A DNA stretch of 64,000 bases from Cephalopachus bancanus (Eukaryota > Chordata > Mammalia > Primates > Tarsiidae): NCBI GenBank assembly GCA_027257055.1, contig JAPVLO010000570.1:882001-946000 (forward strand), given 5' to 3'. Shown piece by piece: positions 12,291 through 24,267 of the stretch. Under the pieces are notes generated by a model. That model ran no database searches. It saw only the letters and a list, made by a program, of their open reading frames with translations, and had not been told where the DNA came from. Within the stretch, counting starts at the first letter, position 1. The number at the start of each line of letters is the position of its first letter. The translations under genes and the position numbers were made by a program.

Positions 12291-15190
12291 AATAACACTG
12301 CAGTATTTTGTTTGTTTGTTTGTTTGTTTTGAAGAAATTGCAAAGTTTTATGGATAATTGTGTAGATACAGAAGGGAGTAAAAGATATGGCCCGATATAC
12401 CATCTACCAAAGAATAGTTCATAAGATAAAGATTTGTTGGAAGGAGTAATATAAATAGCATTGGGACAAAATGCATTCAAAAGTGAGATTTATGTAATTG
12501 CTCATGAAATGTATCTAGTTAATTCTGTAAATATATACATTGCTAGTTGTTAAGTAGCTGAATTCAACAAATATATTAATGCTTATTTATTTTTGAATTG
12601 CAAGAATAAAGGTAGCAGTTTATCACAACAGCAAAATCTATCATGCTCTACCTTAAGCTATAATAAAAGTGTGCTCAAATCAACAAGTTTTCTCTTCAGA
12701 GTAACTCAGCTGTAAATTGTCCTTCAACAGTCAAATGCCAAATAGCCTCCTTGTTAATCTGAAAATGAACAGTTTTCTCTGTCCTTCATCTTCAGAGGGA
12801 ACATGTCAGTGGCAATGATGCTTTATATGTTACATTTTCTGAGCAACACTATTCCACTATCATTCAAAAGCTTAGTGAGATGTTAAGAAATGACATAAAA
12901 TATATTTATTTGATACGACATTTAACATTTAAAAATATTCAGTGATTGATTTGGGAAATACACATTAAAAAAACCAAGAGCATGTCAGCAAAGAAGGTAA
13001 GAACAACAATAACAACAACAAATCAGTAAAAAGACATTCTAGTGAGATCAGACGATCTCAATAATTTCATTTTTAAAGTATTTCCTAAAACATACACGGG
13101 GGGGGGGATTTACAGAATGTGTGAATGATTTAAAATAATCCCTGCAGCATTTTGTAGGAATTCTAATTTTACAATGTCTTCAATACACATCAAAAAAGCT
13201 AACAGAAAGTAGGAAATGTTTTCTGTTTTATTTAAAATTCAAAATGGTGATATTTCTACTGCGTAAATACTGAGATAAGACCAGTGTACTCTTTCCTATC
13301 ACCAAGTGTAAATGCTTATTAATGCCAATAAACTATATCCTTGCTATAAGACCCTGACCATAGATCCAGAGATGTACTAAAGATATGTAGCATTCAGGGT
13401 TCCAAAAATTAACCCTAGATATTAGGAGATTTCTAGTACAAGGGTCAGTTTACATAAGAAACTAAAATTTGTACAACCCATGCCTTCAGCAGATGACTGC
13501 TCATTTTGATGTGATTTACAGCATGTCCATGTTGTCTTGGGGCTTGGTGGTACACATAGGAAGTGACACAGCATGGAAGAAAACAACTTCAGCACTTGTT
13601 ATAGTCATTAAGCATGTTCTAGAATTGTTGACTTCTATTTAAGAACTTGTTTCCCAACTGGAATTTTTCAGCATTATCTTGTGTTTATTAATGAAAACAG
13701 GATCCAATGATTGCATCAGAAGTATACATGTAAAATATGACTTTAAAAATAGTTTTTGCATGTATGTGTACTTGCTTCTGTTAAAATAGTTTTAGCTTAT
13801 AGAATAGATTACAAAATATTTGGTCACAACAAAATTATATAATATTCTTGTGAAAACTAATGCAAAACAAAAATTGCTGATTTGTCTTTCCAATCCAAGG
13901 ATGCATTTGGCAAAAAGCAGATTGAATCATTTGACAAGATTTTCAGGAGCCATAAGGGCCTAAAACCCCGAGACTGCATAATAGCAGACATTCAGAAGAC
14001 CAATGTAACAATTGAATCAGCTGGATATGCTACCCAATATTGAGGATTTGATAATATCTAGATGATTTTTTTTTTTAACCAGTATGTTTGGACCTAGTTT
14101 TAATTTTCTTTATAACTTACACCTTTTTGTTAAATTCTTTGTTTCCTATGAAAAAATATTTTTTCACTTTCATTATAAAAGTCTTAAAGCATAAGTGATT
14201 TGATTGAAAACAAATCACAAACATCAATGGGACACAGCACACTTCACTAAAATCAGAATTATGATTTTTTTAAGCAAATTAATTAAATCCTGGTTAAATT
14301 TTGTTTTGAATTTTAGCTCAGAAATTTTCTTAGGATTTTAAATTTTCCTTTGGCCAAAACTTGGGACAAAGGTTTTCCTATCTGAGTAGAAAGCAAAGTG
14401 TTGTTAGGTCCTCATACATGACCATTGTAGATGATTCAACTAAGATCATGAAGATTAAGCAGACCCTGGGTGGTTTAGTTTGACTGTGACCCTAGGGGAA
14501 AAAAAATTTACTTTTTAATTCTCAACACTACAGTTCAATAGTTGATTCTCAAAATAGACCCAAATATTGGTCTTAGGAGATGTGTTAGAATAATTGCTAT
14601 ATTATAAAACAAAATTCTTGTACTTTTCAAGTGACAGTTACTAAAGCCTATTGCTTTCTCTAAACATTTGCTGAGAAACAGTGTAGTTACTTTTCAGTCT
14701 TAATTCTGTCTGCATACCTGAGTATGAGCAAGAACAGCACAGCAGAAAGAGAAGCCCAAGTCTGTAGAGTTTTGGCAAATAATGCACATAAGTGGAGTGA
14801 GTGCTAATTCAAAGGCTGATAATGCTTAAATATTGCAAGTAGTGGCTTTTCTTATGTAAATTAAATCCAAGCTTAATTTTTTTTCCTCTAAGCATCCTTA
14901 CTAACTACTCCTTCAAAGTGACCAAAGAAAATGCAGAGGCATCTCACTATGGGACATTACTGTTGCCTGAATATCATCCATCACTTTGCATTACTTTGAA
15001 ATAACACAGCATTTTAATACATTTTGATGTGACACGTCACTGAGCAATGTCATCTGCAAAACTTCTGAGTAATTTTTTTCTCTATTTTTTCATAATGTAA
15101 CATTAAAGCTTTAAACATATTTTTTAAAATTACATAGTCTTCTTTTCCTCACTGGAACATTTGAAATGGCAGAACATATGTCCCATTAAT
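12291..15190. other. AT-rich sequence without recognised gene
   Basis: About 2.9 kb of mostly single-copy AT-rich sequence. Only short low-complexity runs stand out: (TTTG)6 near 12308-12331, an aac-rich run near 13005-13020 and ten consecutive G at 13098-13107. No open frame resembles a known protein and no repeat family was recognised. Confidence 0.6.
12308..12331. repeat. (TTTG)n microsatellite
   Basis: Six tandem copies of the tetranucleotide tttg. Confidence 0.95.
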
Positions 15191-15194
15191 CAAT

Positions 15195-15400
15195 AAAGGT
15201 AGCTGACAGGGACATGAATGTGCTGCTATATAAATAGAATGCTGGTATAATATTTTACAGCTGCTGCATCTCTATTCAGATTATTTAAAGGTTCCTGGGT
15301 CAGCTGCTTCCTATTTATTCAAATTTATATTGACTAGCTTCAGAAAGCAAAGCTGACAAAATGATTAATTAGATTTTATATCTCATTGGCAGACTGTAGT
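15195..15400. promoter_or_regulatory. Candidate conserved non-coding element
   Basis: In an otherwise nondescript region this segment packs several developmental-type motifs: two CAGCTG E-boxes (15258-15263 and 15301-15306), a MEF2-like ctatttatt (about 15311-15320), a paired homeodomain core attaatta (15364-15371) and further ATTA/TAAT cores. There is no repeat signature and no open frame. Enhancer function is inference; only cross-species conservation could support it. Confidence 0.3.
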
Positions 15401-15616
15401 TTAATAGAATTAGCAGAGCTCAAGTTCATTTTTAAATACTATTATGGTCTTCATATTAAATATGTCAAATTATATTTTTCAATTGTTACAAAATTCAAGA
15501 TGACGTATTCTAAACTCACAGTAATAACAATGAAAATGTCAACAGGACACCTTATTTATTATACGATGTCCACAGTAATCAAAATATTTTTCAGAAAATT
15601 TATTTAGTGAACCAAG

Positions 15617-15628
15617 GTGTGTGTATAC

Positions 15629-15661
<33 letters not shown>
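15617..15661. repeat. (GT)n microsatellite
   Basis: A short gtgtgt/tacata lead-in followed by about 13 uninterrupted gt units. Likely length-polymorphic. Confidence 0.95.
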
Positions 15662-15662
<1 letters not shown>

Positions 15663-15984
15663 TTTAACATTAAGATGTTTCTGAATACTTTATAATAAAA
15701 CCATAAAATTATCTACTCTTTGTTTGATTTTGCTAAATTTGAAACAGTATAATGAAATTGTTCAACTTTTTAAATTACATATATCTACACTTGCTTATTT
15801 TCCTAGATTAGTACTAAAAATAAATTATAAATGAAGCAAAATTTTACCTCAAATTATATATATAATAACATTTGAATTAATTTCAGATGAACTCCTATAG
15901 ACAAACGAGTTGGATTAATCACATATAAAATGATTCCTTATATTGGAATAACAATGCTGATTTTATGTCTAATTGATATCTCAA

Positions 15985-16710
15985 ATTGAACACACCCAAA
16001 CCTGATCTTGAATCTTTTTTGGTTCATAATATACTTCTCCCACAACCTTCCAAATCTAATTTTGTGTTGACTCCATTCTTTTAATTGCTCAGGTCAAACA
16101 CTTTTAAAACATTCTGACTCTGTTTTCTTTTGCATCCATATAGAACACAGTAGAAAATTCTGTTAGCTGTAACTTAAAAATATGTCGTAAATCAAACCAT
16201 TTTATCACCTTTATTATTACTTTTCTCCCCATTTTTTTTTCTGAGCCACCATCACCTTTTGCCTGAATATCTACCATTGTTTTCCTGCTTCTATCCTTAT
16301 TTTCCCCACAGCGTGCTCCACACAACAGTTATGGTATCCTGTTAATAAACCAGATAATGTTATTCCTCTGCTCAAACTCATTTTACTCAGAGAAAAATTC
16401 TAAGTCCTTGTAATAGCCCTCAAGGTCTTTTATAATCTGCTGATTCTTACTCATTGCATTTCTCTTTGAAGCTGTCCTTTACTATTTTCCACTCACTCTG
16501 TCCTGCCCACATATTTTTAATTTACCAGTCATACCTTTACCTTAAAACATATATACTAGCTCTTAGCTCTGCCTGAAATGCAGATATTTGCTTGATAACA
16601 ACCCACATTATTTCTATCATGTAATATGTTTTTCTTTCTAAACTATGAAATCCATAAGGGCAAGAATTGTTACCTGTGTTATTCACTGATATACCTACTT
16701 ATTATTTGTT
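15985..16710 (+). mobile_element. L2 (LINE2) fragment, sense
   Basis: The order of blocks follows the L2 3' region: 'tctgttagctgtaacttaaa', 'gagccaccatcacc...gcctgaatat', 'cctgcttctatcctt', 'gcgtgctccacacaacag', 'gttattcctctgctcaaact', 'ctcagagaaaaattctaagt', 'aatagccctcaaggtctttt', and near the end 'gaaatccataagggcaagaa' with 'ttattcactgatatacc'. Divergence is high, as expected for L2. No coding capacity remains. Confidence 0.75.
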
Positions 16711-17238
16711 TGTTTTTGTGAGAAGTAGCATACAACTGGAGGCATTCATCCAAAGTTGTGATTTAAAATTTGAAATTAAATCAAGTTCCTTTCCTATACT
16801 CAGGAGCATAATATATTACAGCAATGCTTTCTCTATCCAATCAGCACACATTTTCATCATAACTTGGCACTATATCTACAGAATCAAGAGATTTAATTTG
16901 CTGCCTACAAGCCCTTTTAGCATCTTATGTGCCCTTTTTCTCTTGAGAGAAATGTGTCTATTTTATACATTGACCTTTTGTAGTTCCTACAAGGGAAGAA
17001 CACTCAAAGGTATAATAACTCAGAAATGAGGCAAGATATTAAAACTTGCAAGCATAATTTTCCAACTTGGTCTATTGAAGTGTTTTCTTAATATTTTTCA
17101 GACTCCAGAATAAAATCCTAGTTTTAAAATGTAAATAAGTATTTCTTTCTCATTACTATAATTACTATGCATTACTCTTTTTTCATTTTCAGTAACAAAC
17201 TTTAAGAAGTGTAGGTACAATTAATACTAAATTTTGTA
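16711..17238. other. Unassigned AT-rich sequence
   Basis: No repeat family, RNA gene or convincing open frame was recognised. The one longer plus-strand open frame (16667-17029) has no family resemblance and overlaps the L2 end. Confidence 0.5.
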
Positions 17239-17239
17239 T

Positions 17240-17915
17240 TTTATTTTTTTGTTATATGGACACATGAAAAGTTTATTAAACAGAAAGAAATAAAGCAACT
17301 CCTATTGTGAACGGCATACACAAACATTTTCACTTTGCAGCACAGGATTTCAGAAAAAGAAGGAAAACCATGGCCAATTATGGAACCTCAAAAGCACACT
17401 TTTGCATGCCTGGCAACTTAACTATGGATAGATCTTGAGACATATCGTCCATGGCAAATATTTTGTACTAAAACTTTTATAATGAATCTATCAACACTAA
17501 TTTCAAGCCATACCAGGTGGCTACTGCTTATGGGTATATTAGAGTAACTTTTCTTTTTTGAGTTGGAGTCTCACTCTGTCGCCCAGACTGGAGTGCAGTG
17601 GGCACTCCCGGCCACCGCCGCCTCGACCTGCTGGGCTCCGGCGATCCTTCTGCCTCAGTCTTCCAAGTAGCTGGAACTACAGGCGCGCACTACCACGCCC
17701 GGCTCATTTTAATTTATTGTAGAGATGAGGTTTCGCCAAGTTGCGCAGGCTCGAACCTGCAGGCTCAGGCAATTCACTCACCTCAGCCTCCCAAAGGTGT
17801 GGATTACAGGCAGAGCCACCGAGCCCGGCTGGGAGTAATTTTTCTTAAACCATACTCTGTGTCAGACTTATAGTAGTAAGCCCAAATTCACATAGTGGAA
17901 GTTCTACATTTGGGA
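17240..17915 (-). pseudogene. Possible processed-transcript 3' end
   Basis: On the minus strand this looks like the end of an mRNA. A canonical AATAAA (complement of 17272-17277) lies about 20 nt before an A-rich tract (17240-17250 read in reverse), preceded by several hundred bases of non-repetitive UTR-like sequence. An antisense Alu (17556-17832) is inserted in it. I could not recognise the parent gene and found neither a 5' end nor a TSD, so a retrocopy is inferred. Otherwise it is simply unassigned sequence with a chance poly(A) signal. Confidence 0.3.
17556..17832 (-). mobile_element. Alu, antisense
   Basis: Full reversed dimer ending 'gagccaccgagcccggct', flanked by a 14-bp TSD with one mismatch: gagtaacttttctt (17542-17555) and gagtaatttttctt (17833-17846). 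CpG-rich sites are still partly intact, suggesting one of the younger copies here. Confidence 0.95.
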
Positions 17916-17984
17916 AGGGACCCCACAAAAATAAAAAATGTATTTATTAAAAAATCGTGTATTTCTGCTTACATGTTAAACTTA
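17916..17984 (-). mobile_element. Mariner-type DNA transposon, 3' terminal part
   Basis: Read on the minus strand, this piece ends in an A/T-rich segment followed by 'ttttgtggggtccct', the kind of terminal inverted repeat end found in mariner elements. Its sequence continues directly into the transposase remnant at 19135 once L1-E and its duplicated target (17973-17984) are removed. Confidence 0.6.
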
Positions 17985-19134
17985 CTTTTTTTCTTTTTAA
18001 GATGTGGGATGCAATTCAGGGTTAGGTATACAAATATTCATTATGCAGGTACCCTTGATGAAGTGTTCGCCTCCCTCCCCTGGCAGTTTCCCTCAACTGC
18101 TAATCCCACTTTCCCTCCCCTGGCAGTTTCCCACTACTGCCAATCTCTTTCTTATAGTATTATGATAATTGTTCAAGGTTCTGCTGATGAGTGAGAACAT
18201 ATGGAACTCTGTTCTTTGTTTCTGTGATATATCAATGAGTATGATAGACTCTAAATCCATCCAAGTAGCTGCAAAGTTCATATGTCTGTCCTTATTTATG
18301 GCTGCATAATATTCCATTGTGAATATATATCACATTTTTAAAATCCAGTACTGCATCAATGGGCAGCATGGTTGCTTCCATGTTTTTACTATTGTGAATG
18401 GAGCTGCAGCAAACATGCATGTGCAGGTATCTTTTTTGTAGAATGATTTGAGTTCCTCTGGGTATATTCCCAATAAGGGGATTTCTGGGTCATATGGAAA
18501 GTCAATTACCTATCACCATACACAAACATTAACTCTTAATGTATCAAAGACCTAAATGTAAAACATCAAACTATAAGAATCTTAGAAAATGCAGAAGATA
18601 TCCTTATGGAAATTGGAACTGGAAACCAATTCCTGATCAAAACCCTAAATGCCCATACCATAAGCAATAAGATAAACAAGAGGGATCTCATCAAACTGAC
18701 AAGCTTCTTCAAAGCAAAATAAACTAACAAGAGAACTGGGAGACAGCCCACAGAATGGGAAAAAATATTTGCCAACTGTATATCTGACGAAGGCCTAACA
18801 TATAGGCTCTACAAGGAACTCAAACCCACTGAAAAGAAAAAAAGCAAACAGCCCCATTAAAAAGTGAGAAAAAGACACTTCTATTCATAGAAGATATGCA
18901 GGCAACCAAAAGACACATGAAAAAGTGGGCAGCCTTACTAATAACCAGAGAAATGTGAATCAAAAAAATCTCATTGAAATACCACCTTACCCCAGTAAGA
19001 ATGCCCATCATTAAGAAAACAAATAACAACAGTGCTGGTGAGGATGCAGAGAAAAAAGAAAGGCTACACTGCTGGGGTTGAATGCAAACTAGTGCAACTT
19101 CTTTGGAAGACAGTGTGGTGATTTCTGAAAGAAG
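17985..19134 (-). mobile_element. L1-E, twin-primed (5'-inverted) L1
   Basis: The left part (17985-18506) is an antisense L1 3' end: T-rich tail, 'aagatgtgggatgcaattca', the two 'ctggcagtttccc' blocks and the ORF2 C-terminal tail. At about 18506 the sequence switches to sense L1 (18507-19134), covering the next, more 5', part of ORF2 and ending 'gtggtgatttctgaaagaa'. In element coordinates the two parts are adjacent with only some 8 bp missing, the geometry expected of twin priming. A TSD flanks the whole: atgttaaactta (17973-17984) and atgtttaaactta (19135-19147). Confidence 0.9.
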
Positions 19135-19625
19135 ATGTTTAAACTTAGTCATCTTCAGAGCACTCTATGTTTGATGCAATAAAACTATTGAGATGCTTTT
19201 CCACACCTCAAAACAGTTTTTGAACTCGTCAATTTTGATGCCTTTTAGTGCTTCTGACGTTTTCTGTTTCACCTCTTCCACATTGGTAAAACGTTTCCCT
19301 CTAAGGAATTTTTTCATCTGGAGAAGCAAAACAAAGTTTCTCAAGGTGAAATCAGGTAAATAGCAAGAGTGGGGGAGATCATGCTGTTTTTGGTAAAAAT
19401 CTACTAAACACCCAGCGCGATGTGGGCAAGTGCGTTGTCATAGTGGAAGAATCAGTCACCTGTTTGTCACAACTTGGGACATTTCTTCCACAAATCGTGA
19501 CACAGCCTTCTCAAAGCTTCCAGATAAAAACATTGGTTGACCATATGATATGAAGAACAAACTCTGAGTGCAGTACACGGGACCCGCCCTCCAAAGGATA
19601 ATTCCTGTTTTGGGGGGACACCCCT
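19135..19625 (-). pseudogene. Mariner transposase remnant
   Basis: On the minus strand, 19190-19600 encodes in broken frames a mariner-family transposase C-terminal half. A 'HYDNALAHIA' block (catalytic aspartate region) is followed by 'LPDFTLRNFVLLLQMKKFLR', 'GKRFTNVEEVKQKT' and 'ALKGIKIDEFKNCFEVWK', the typical mariner C-terminal pattern. Upstream lies 'tatgaggggtgtcccccc' (about 19610-19630 reversed), resembling the 5' terminal repeat, so the N-terminal half appears internally deleted. Stops and frameshifts abolish function. The element is split by L1-E. Confidence 0.75.
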
Positions 19626-19651
19626 CATATGCTGCTTAGATTTTTTTAGTC

Positions 19652-19948
19652 TTTTTTTTTTTTTTTGAGTTGGAGTCTCACTCTGTCACCCAGACTGGAG
19701 TGCAGGATCTGTTCCTGGCCACTGCAGCCTCAACCTGCCGGGCTCCAGCGATCCTTCTGCCTCAGCCTTCCAAGTAGTTGGAACTACAGGCGCAAATTAC
19801 CACGCCCGACTAATTTTTTATTTATTTATTGTAGAGATGAGGTCTTGCCAAGTTGACCAGGAGGGTCTCAAACCCACAGGCTGAGGCAGTCCCCTCACCT
19901 CAGTCTCCCAAAGCCTGGGATTACAGGCTGAGCTACTGAGCCCAGCTC
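19652..19948 (-). mobile_element. Alu, antisense
   Basis: Reversed Alu with poly-T head, flanked by the direct repeat ttttagtc followed by T (19644-19651 and 19949-19956). It sits at the boundary between the mariner remnant and the ancient L1M. Confidence 0.9.
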
Positions 19949-19956
19949 TTTTAGTC

Positions 19957-22900
19957 TTTTTTTTTATAACTAAGTAGTTCATTTATTTTTAGTGTTCAAT
20001 AATATTACAATGTCTGAATGTACCACAATTTGTTTACATAGTCATCTACTAAAATTCATCCTGATTTTTTCAAGTTTTTGGAAAATATAAATAATGCTGT
20101 TATAAACATCCATGTGCAGGTTTTTTTGAAAATCTAAGTTTTCAACTCTCTGCAATAAATATCAAGAAGAATGATTATTGAATCTCATGGCGAGAGTAGG
20201 TTTAATTTTGTAAGAAGTTGCTAAATTGTCTTCCAAAGTAGCTGTACCATTTTGCATTCCTACCAGCAATGAAGCAGAGCTCCTGCTGACACACATTCTT
20301 GCAAACACTTATTGTCAGTATTCTGAATTTTGGCTCACTTTTTTAAAAATTGCATTTTCTTGATTGCCTATGATATTAAACATCTTTTTTATACTTACTT
20401 GGCATCTATATATCTTCACTGATGAGGTTTCCATTAAGAATTTTGACCCATTTTTAGGTGGGTTGTTTGTCTTATTGTTGATTATTAACATCTCTTTGAA
20501 TACTTAGGATAACATTCCTATATAATATATGTATTTTACAAATCTTTGCTCCCATTCTATGGCTTGTCTTCTTATTCTCTTGTCAGTGTCCTTAACAGAG
20601 CAGAAATTTTCCATTTTAAACAAATCTAGCTTATTAATTTTTACCTTCATAGATCGTGCCTTTGGTGTTGCAACTAAAAAGTCATTTCCAAACCGCATAT
20701 CACCTAGTAATCTTTGTTCCTTTTGTAAAAGATCAGCTGATTATATTTATGTGCGACTGTTTCTGGGCTCTCTATTCTGTTCCATTGACTTATTTTTTTA
20801 ATTATTTTGCCAATGTCACACAATCTTGACAGTTGTAGATTTATAGTACATCTTTAAGGCAGGTAGTGTCAATCCTTCAAACTTGTTCTTCTCCTTCAGT
20901 GCTGTATTGGCTAATTTGTTTATTTTTATCTCTATATAAACATTAGAATCATTTTTTTTGCATCTAAAATAAACTTATTGGGATTTTATTTGGGACTGCA
21001 TTGAGTCTACAGATCAAAATGGGAAGAACTCACATCTTGACAATATTGAATCTTGTTATCCATGAACATAGAATATTTCTCTAGTTCTTGTTTTATTTAT
21101 TTCATCAGTTTTATGGTTTTATTTATATAGTTTTTATAAATATTGTGTTAGATTTATACTTATGTATTTCATTTTGTGGGATGCTAATTTAAATACTGCT
21201 GTATTTAAAATTTCAATTTAATTGAATTTGTTTATTGTGATGTAAAGGAAAACAATTAATTTATGTCTATTTTTGTATATTAATCCTGTATCCTATAACC
21301 TTGCTATACTCAATTCTAGTTTATATGCTGTTTTTTATTTTCTACATAGAAAATGCTGTAATATAAAAAAAAGGTTTATTTATTTCTTCTCCATCAGTAT
21401 ACTTCTTATTTCATTTTTTACAAATAGAATTAACTAGACATTTCAGTATGATGTTGGAAAGGATTGGGGAGGGATCATATCCTTGACTTGTTCTTGATCT
21501 TAGTGGGAAAGTTTCCAGTTTCTCACCCTTAATGATCACATTAACTGTAGGTTTCCCATAGATGTAATTTGACAAGCTGAGAAAGTTCTCCATACCTAGT
21601 TTACTGAAAGTTTTTTTTTTTTTAATGATGAACGGGTGTTGAATTTTGTCAAATGCTTTTTTTGCATATATTTAAGTGATTAAATTATTTGTTTCTGTAG
21701 CCTGTTGATGAAATAAATTATGTTAATTGGTCTTCAAATGTTAAATCAACCTGAAATACCTGGGATAAATTTTATTGAGTCATGATATATAATTATTTTT
21801 GTACATTATAAGATGCCATTTGTTAAAATTTTATTAAGGATTTTTTCACCAATGTTCATGAAAGATACTGTGTTGTAGTTGTTTTCGTTTTTAATTTTTG
21901 CAGTATCTTTGTCTAGTTTTGGTGTTTGGGTAATGAGGCCTCACAGAATGAGTTAGAAAATATTCACCCTGCTTCTTCTAAAAGCAATGATAGGGAATTG
22001 GTCCAATTTTTTTGTTATCGTAGGTATCATTCTATAACTCCGTCTATGTCTAGTGTGTTCTGTTCTAGGTTATTAATTATTGATTCAATTTTTTATTACA
22101 TACAGACCAACTCAAGTTATCATTTATTATTGTGTGAATTTTGATATATTGTTTCTTTCAAAATATTGGTCTATTTTATCTAAGTTATCAAATTTGTAAG
22201 CATAAAGTTGTTCCTAGTATTCCTTTATTTTCCTTTTAATTTTTTGACACCTGTAGAGATACTCTTGCCTTATTTTAAGATATTATTCATTTGAGAACTC
22301 TTTATCTCTCTTTCTTTTATTATGTTGTATTTTTGTTCTGTTAGCCTGGCAAGAGGTTTATTCATTTTATTGATCATTTCAAAACAACTTTTGGTTTTAT
22401 TTCCTTTAGTGATTTCCCATTTTCAATTTTGTTGATTTCTGCTCTAATTTTTATTTCTTTTCTTCTTCTTACTTTGGATAAAATTTGTTTTTCTTTTTTC
22501 TAGTTTACTAAGGGGAAAAGCTTAATTATAGATATTTCTTCTTTTTAGTAAATATATATTTGATGCTACAAATTTCCCTATCAGTAGCGATCTCATTGCA
22601 ACCCACAAATTTTGATCAGTTTTGTTTTGTTTGCATTTAGTAAAAATATTGTTAAACTTTCTTCTGAGTCTTGCTTTTTTGACTCACATATTACTCAGGA
22701 GTGTGTTGTTTAGTCTCTAATATTTGAGGATTTTTCTACTATCTTTCTGTTATTAATTTCTAGTTTAATTCTACTGTGGTCTGAGAGCAGACATCATATC
22801 ACTTCTGTTATTTTTAGAAAAAGATATATATTCTGGCCCAGAATGTTGTCTGTATTTATGAATGTTTCATGTGAGCTCCAAAGAAATAGTTTATTCTGCT

Positions 22901-22980
22901 GTTGTTGAATAAAGTAGCCAATAGATTTCAATTATATCTGCTTGATAAAGGGATGCTGAAGTATCCACATATAATAGTGG
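19957..22980 (-). mobile_element. Ancient L1M, piece 1 of 6 (3' end and ORF2)
   Basis: A well-diverged antisense L1: reversed 3' region ('ataatgctgttataaacatc', 'tgccaccatt'-type blocks around 20240) and then reversed ORF2 through reverse transcriptase and into the endonuclease ('aagtatccacatataatagt'). It stops at the exact target site of the LTR at 22987 and resumes at 23831. It is the first of six collinear pieces of one copy spread over 27 kb. No reading frame is intact. Confidence 0.85.
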
Positions 22981-22986
22981 ATTGAT

Positions 22987-23824
22987 TGTTGGGAGTCGGC
23001 CACGGAGGCCCACTGAGCGTTAGAGATCAGGAAGGGCCATTGACCCTGAGACCACTAGGATGCATTCGGGAGCTATTGACACCATTTCCTCCCCCTTTCT
23101 ACTCAGCACTAACCAGATTAAGCTCCTGTGAGCTCAAAACATAGAAACTCTGAGATCAGGACGAACACAAGCTAACTTTAGAAGCTCATTGCTCCCATTC
23201 TTCCACAAACTGCAGTTTTGGTTTTCACACAACTTATAATTTAAACTCGTGTCACATCTAAGAGCCTTAGTCTTGGTCACAGGCTTCTGGGTCATGATCT
23301 TAGGATTTATTGAAGGTGTAAATTGTAGAATGCAGTTTTAGAAGACAGCCATTTTGTTGAAAGAATGTGTCTGGGTTACTTGCAAGTAGCCCACTGTGAA
23401 CTTTGAACTGGGCCACATTCCAAACATTCTGGGATGGGGCCACTTTCTTTTGTAAAGTAAATACTTAAGCTTCTAAAGAATTGTTTAACTTGGCATAAAT
23501 CAATCAGCTTAGGATGAAAAAGGTTTATAGAATATGTCAGTCACTGATTAGGTTATCCTTTGTTATGGGATTTTAAGATTATCATATGAAAAGGGTTTAA
23601 AGGCGATCATTGATTAAGTTTTCATGGATTAAGGTTTCTGGTGGGTGGGGGATGCCCTCCCACATCTGACTTTGTGTATAAAAGACCCGTTGTAATTCCC
23701 AATAACACACATCGCTTCTGCACTAGACTGGAGTCCAGTCTTTCTTTCTCTCTCTTCTTCCCAATCACCGATGCCGTCTCCACCTTTGGGGTACCCTGAA
23801 CCCGGCTGGAGCTGGTCCCCGGCA
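22987..23824 (+). mobile_element. Solo LTR, ERVK (class II) type
   Basis: An 838-bp element beginning TGTTGGGAGT and ending CCCCGGCA, with the TG...CA ends of a retroviral LTR. It is flanked by a perfect 6-bp direct repeat, attgat (22981-22986 and 23825-23830), the duplication length typical of class II (betaretrovirus-like) integrases; the TGTTGGGAG start also resembles IAP-type LTRs. A TATA box (tataaaag, 23677-23684) sits about 145 bp before the 3' end, so U3 is about 715 bp. No gag, pol or env sequence lies on either side and the interrupted L1M resumes immediately, so the provirus has recombined to a solo LTR. Confidence 0.9.
23677..23684 (+). promoter_or_regulatory. LTR TATA box
   Basis: tataaaag in the solo LTR; transcription would be expected to start about 25-30 bp downstream, near 23705. 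Whether it is active is unknown. Confidence 0.65.
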
Positions 23825-23830
23825 ATTGAT

Positions 23831-24267
23831 CTCTTTCTCCTTGCATTTCTGTCCATTTATCCCTCACATATTTTGAGGCTTTGTTTTTAGGTGGGCACAC
23901 ATTAAAATTTGCTTTGCTTTTTTGAAGGAATAACCATTATTAGTGCCCCTTTTTATCACTGATAAATTTCCATGCTCCCGAGTCTGCTCTGTCTAAAATT
24001 TATACAGCTTCTCTTACTTGTTATCACAGCATTAGAATAATATATTATTCTTCATTCATTTAGTTTTAATCTATATGTCTTTTAATATTTTAGATTGTTT
24101 TTTAATAGACAACATAAAATAGAGTTTTGCTGGTTGATTCACTCTCACAGTCTGTCTTTTAATTGGTGTATTTAGATGCTGATGTTCAATGGGCTTATTA
24201 TGTTAATATAGTTGGAATCATATCTACCACACGAATTACCTGTTTTTTTTCCAATTCTTTATTTTTC
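23831..24267 (-). mobile_element. Ancient L1M, piece 2 of 6
   Basis: Continues the endonuclease/ORF2 5' region without a gap once the LTR and one attgat are removed ('tttctccttgcatttctgtc', 'tttgaggctttgtttttagg', 'agtgcccctttttatcact'). It is then interrupted by the tail of L1-F. Confidence 0.85.

Noticed and set aside
13098..13107. Run of ten G as part of a G-quadruplex
   Set aside because: A single run without other G-tracts nearby; a homopolymer, not a quadruplex motif.
17556..17832. Strepsirrhine (lemur or galago) origin
   Set aside because: Those Alus as I know them carry a different right-arm and linker sequence; the copies here lack those features. Kept only as a less likely alternative because I cannot run a comparison.
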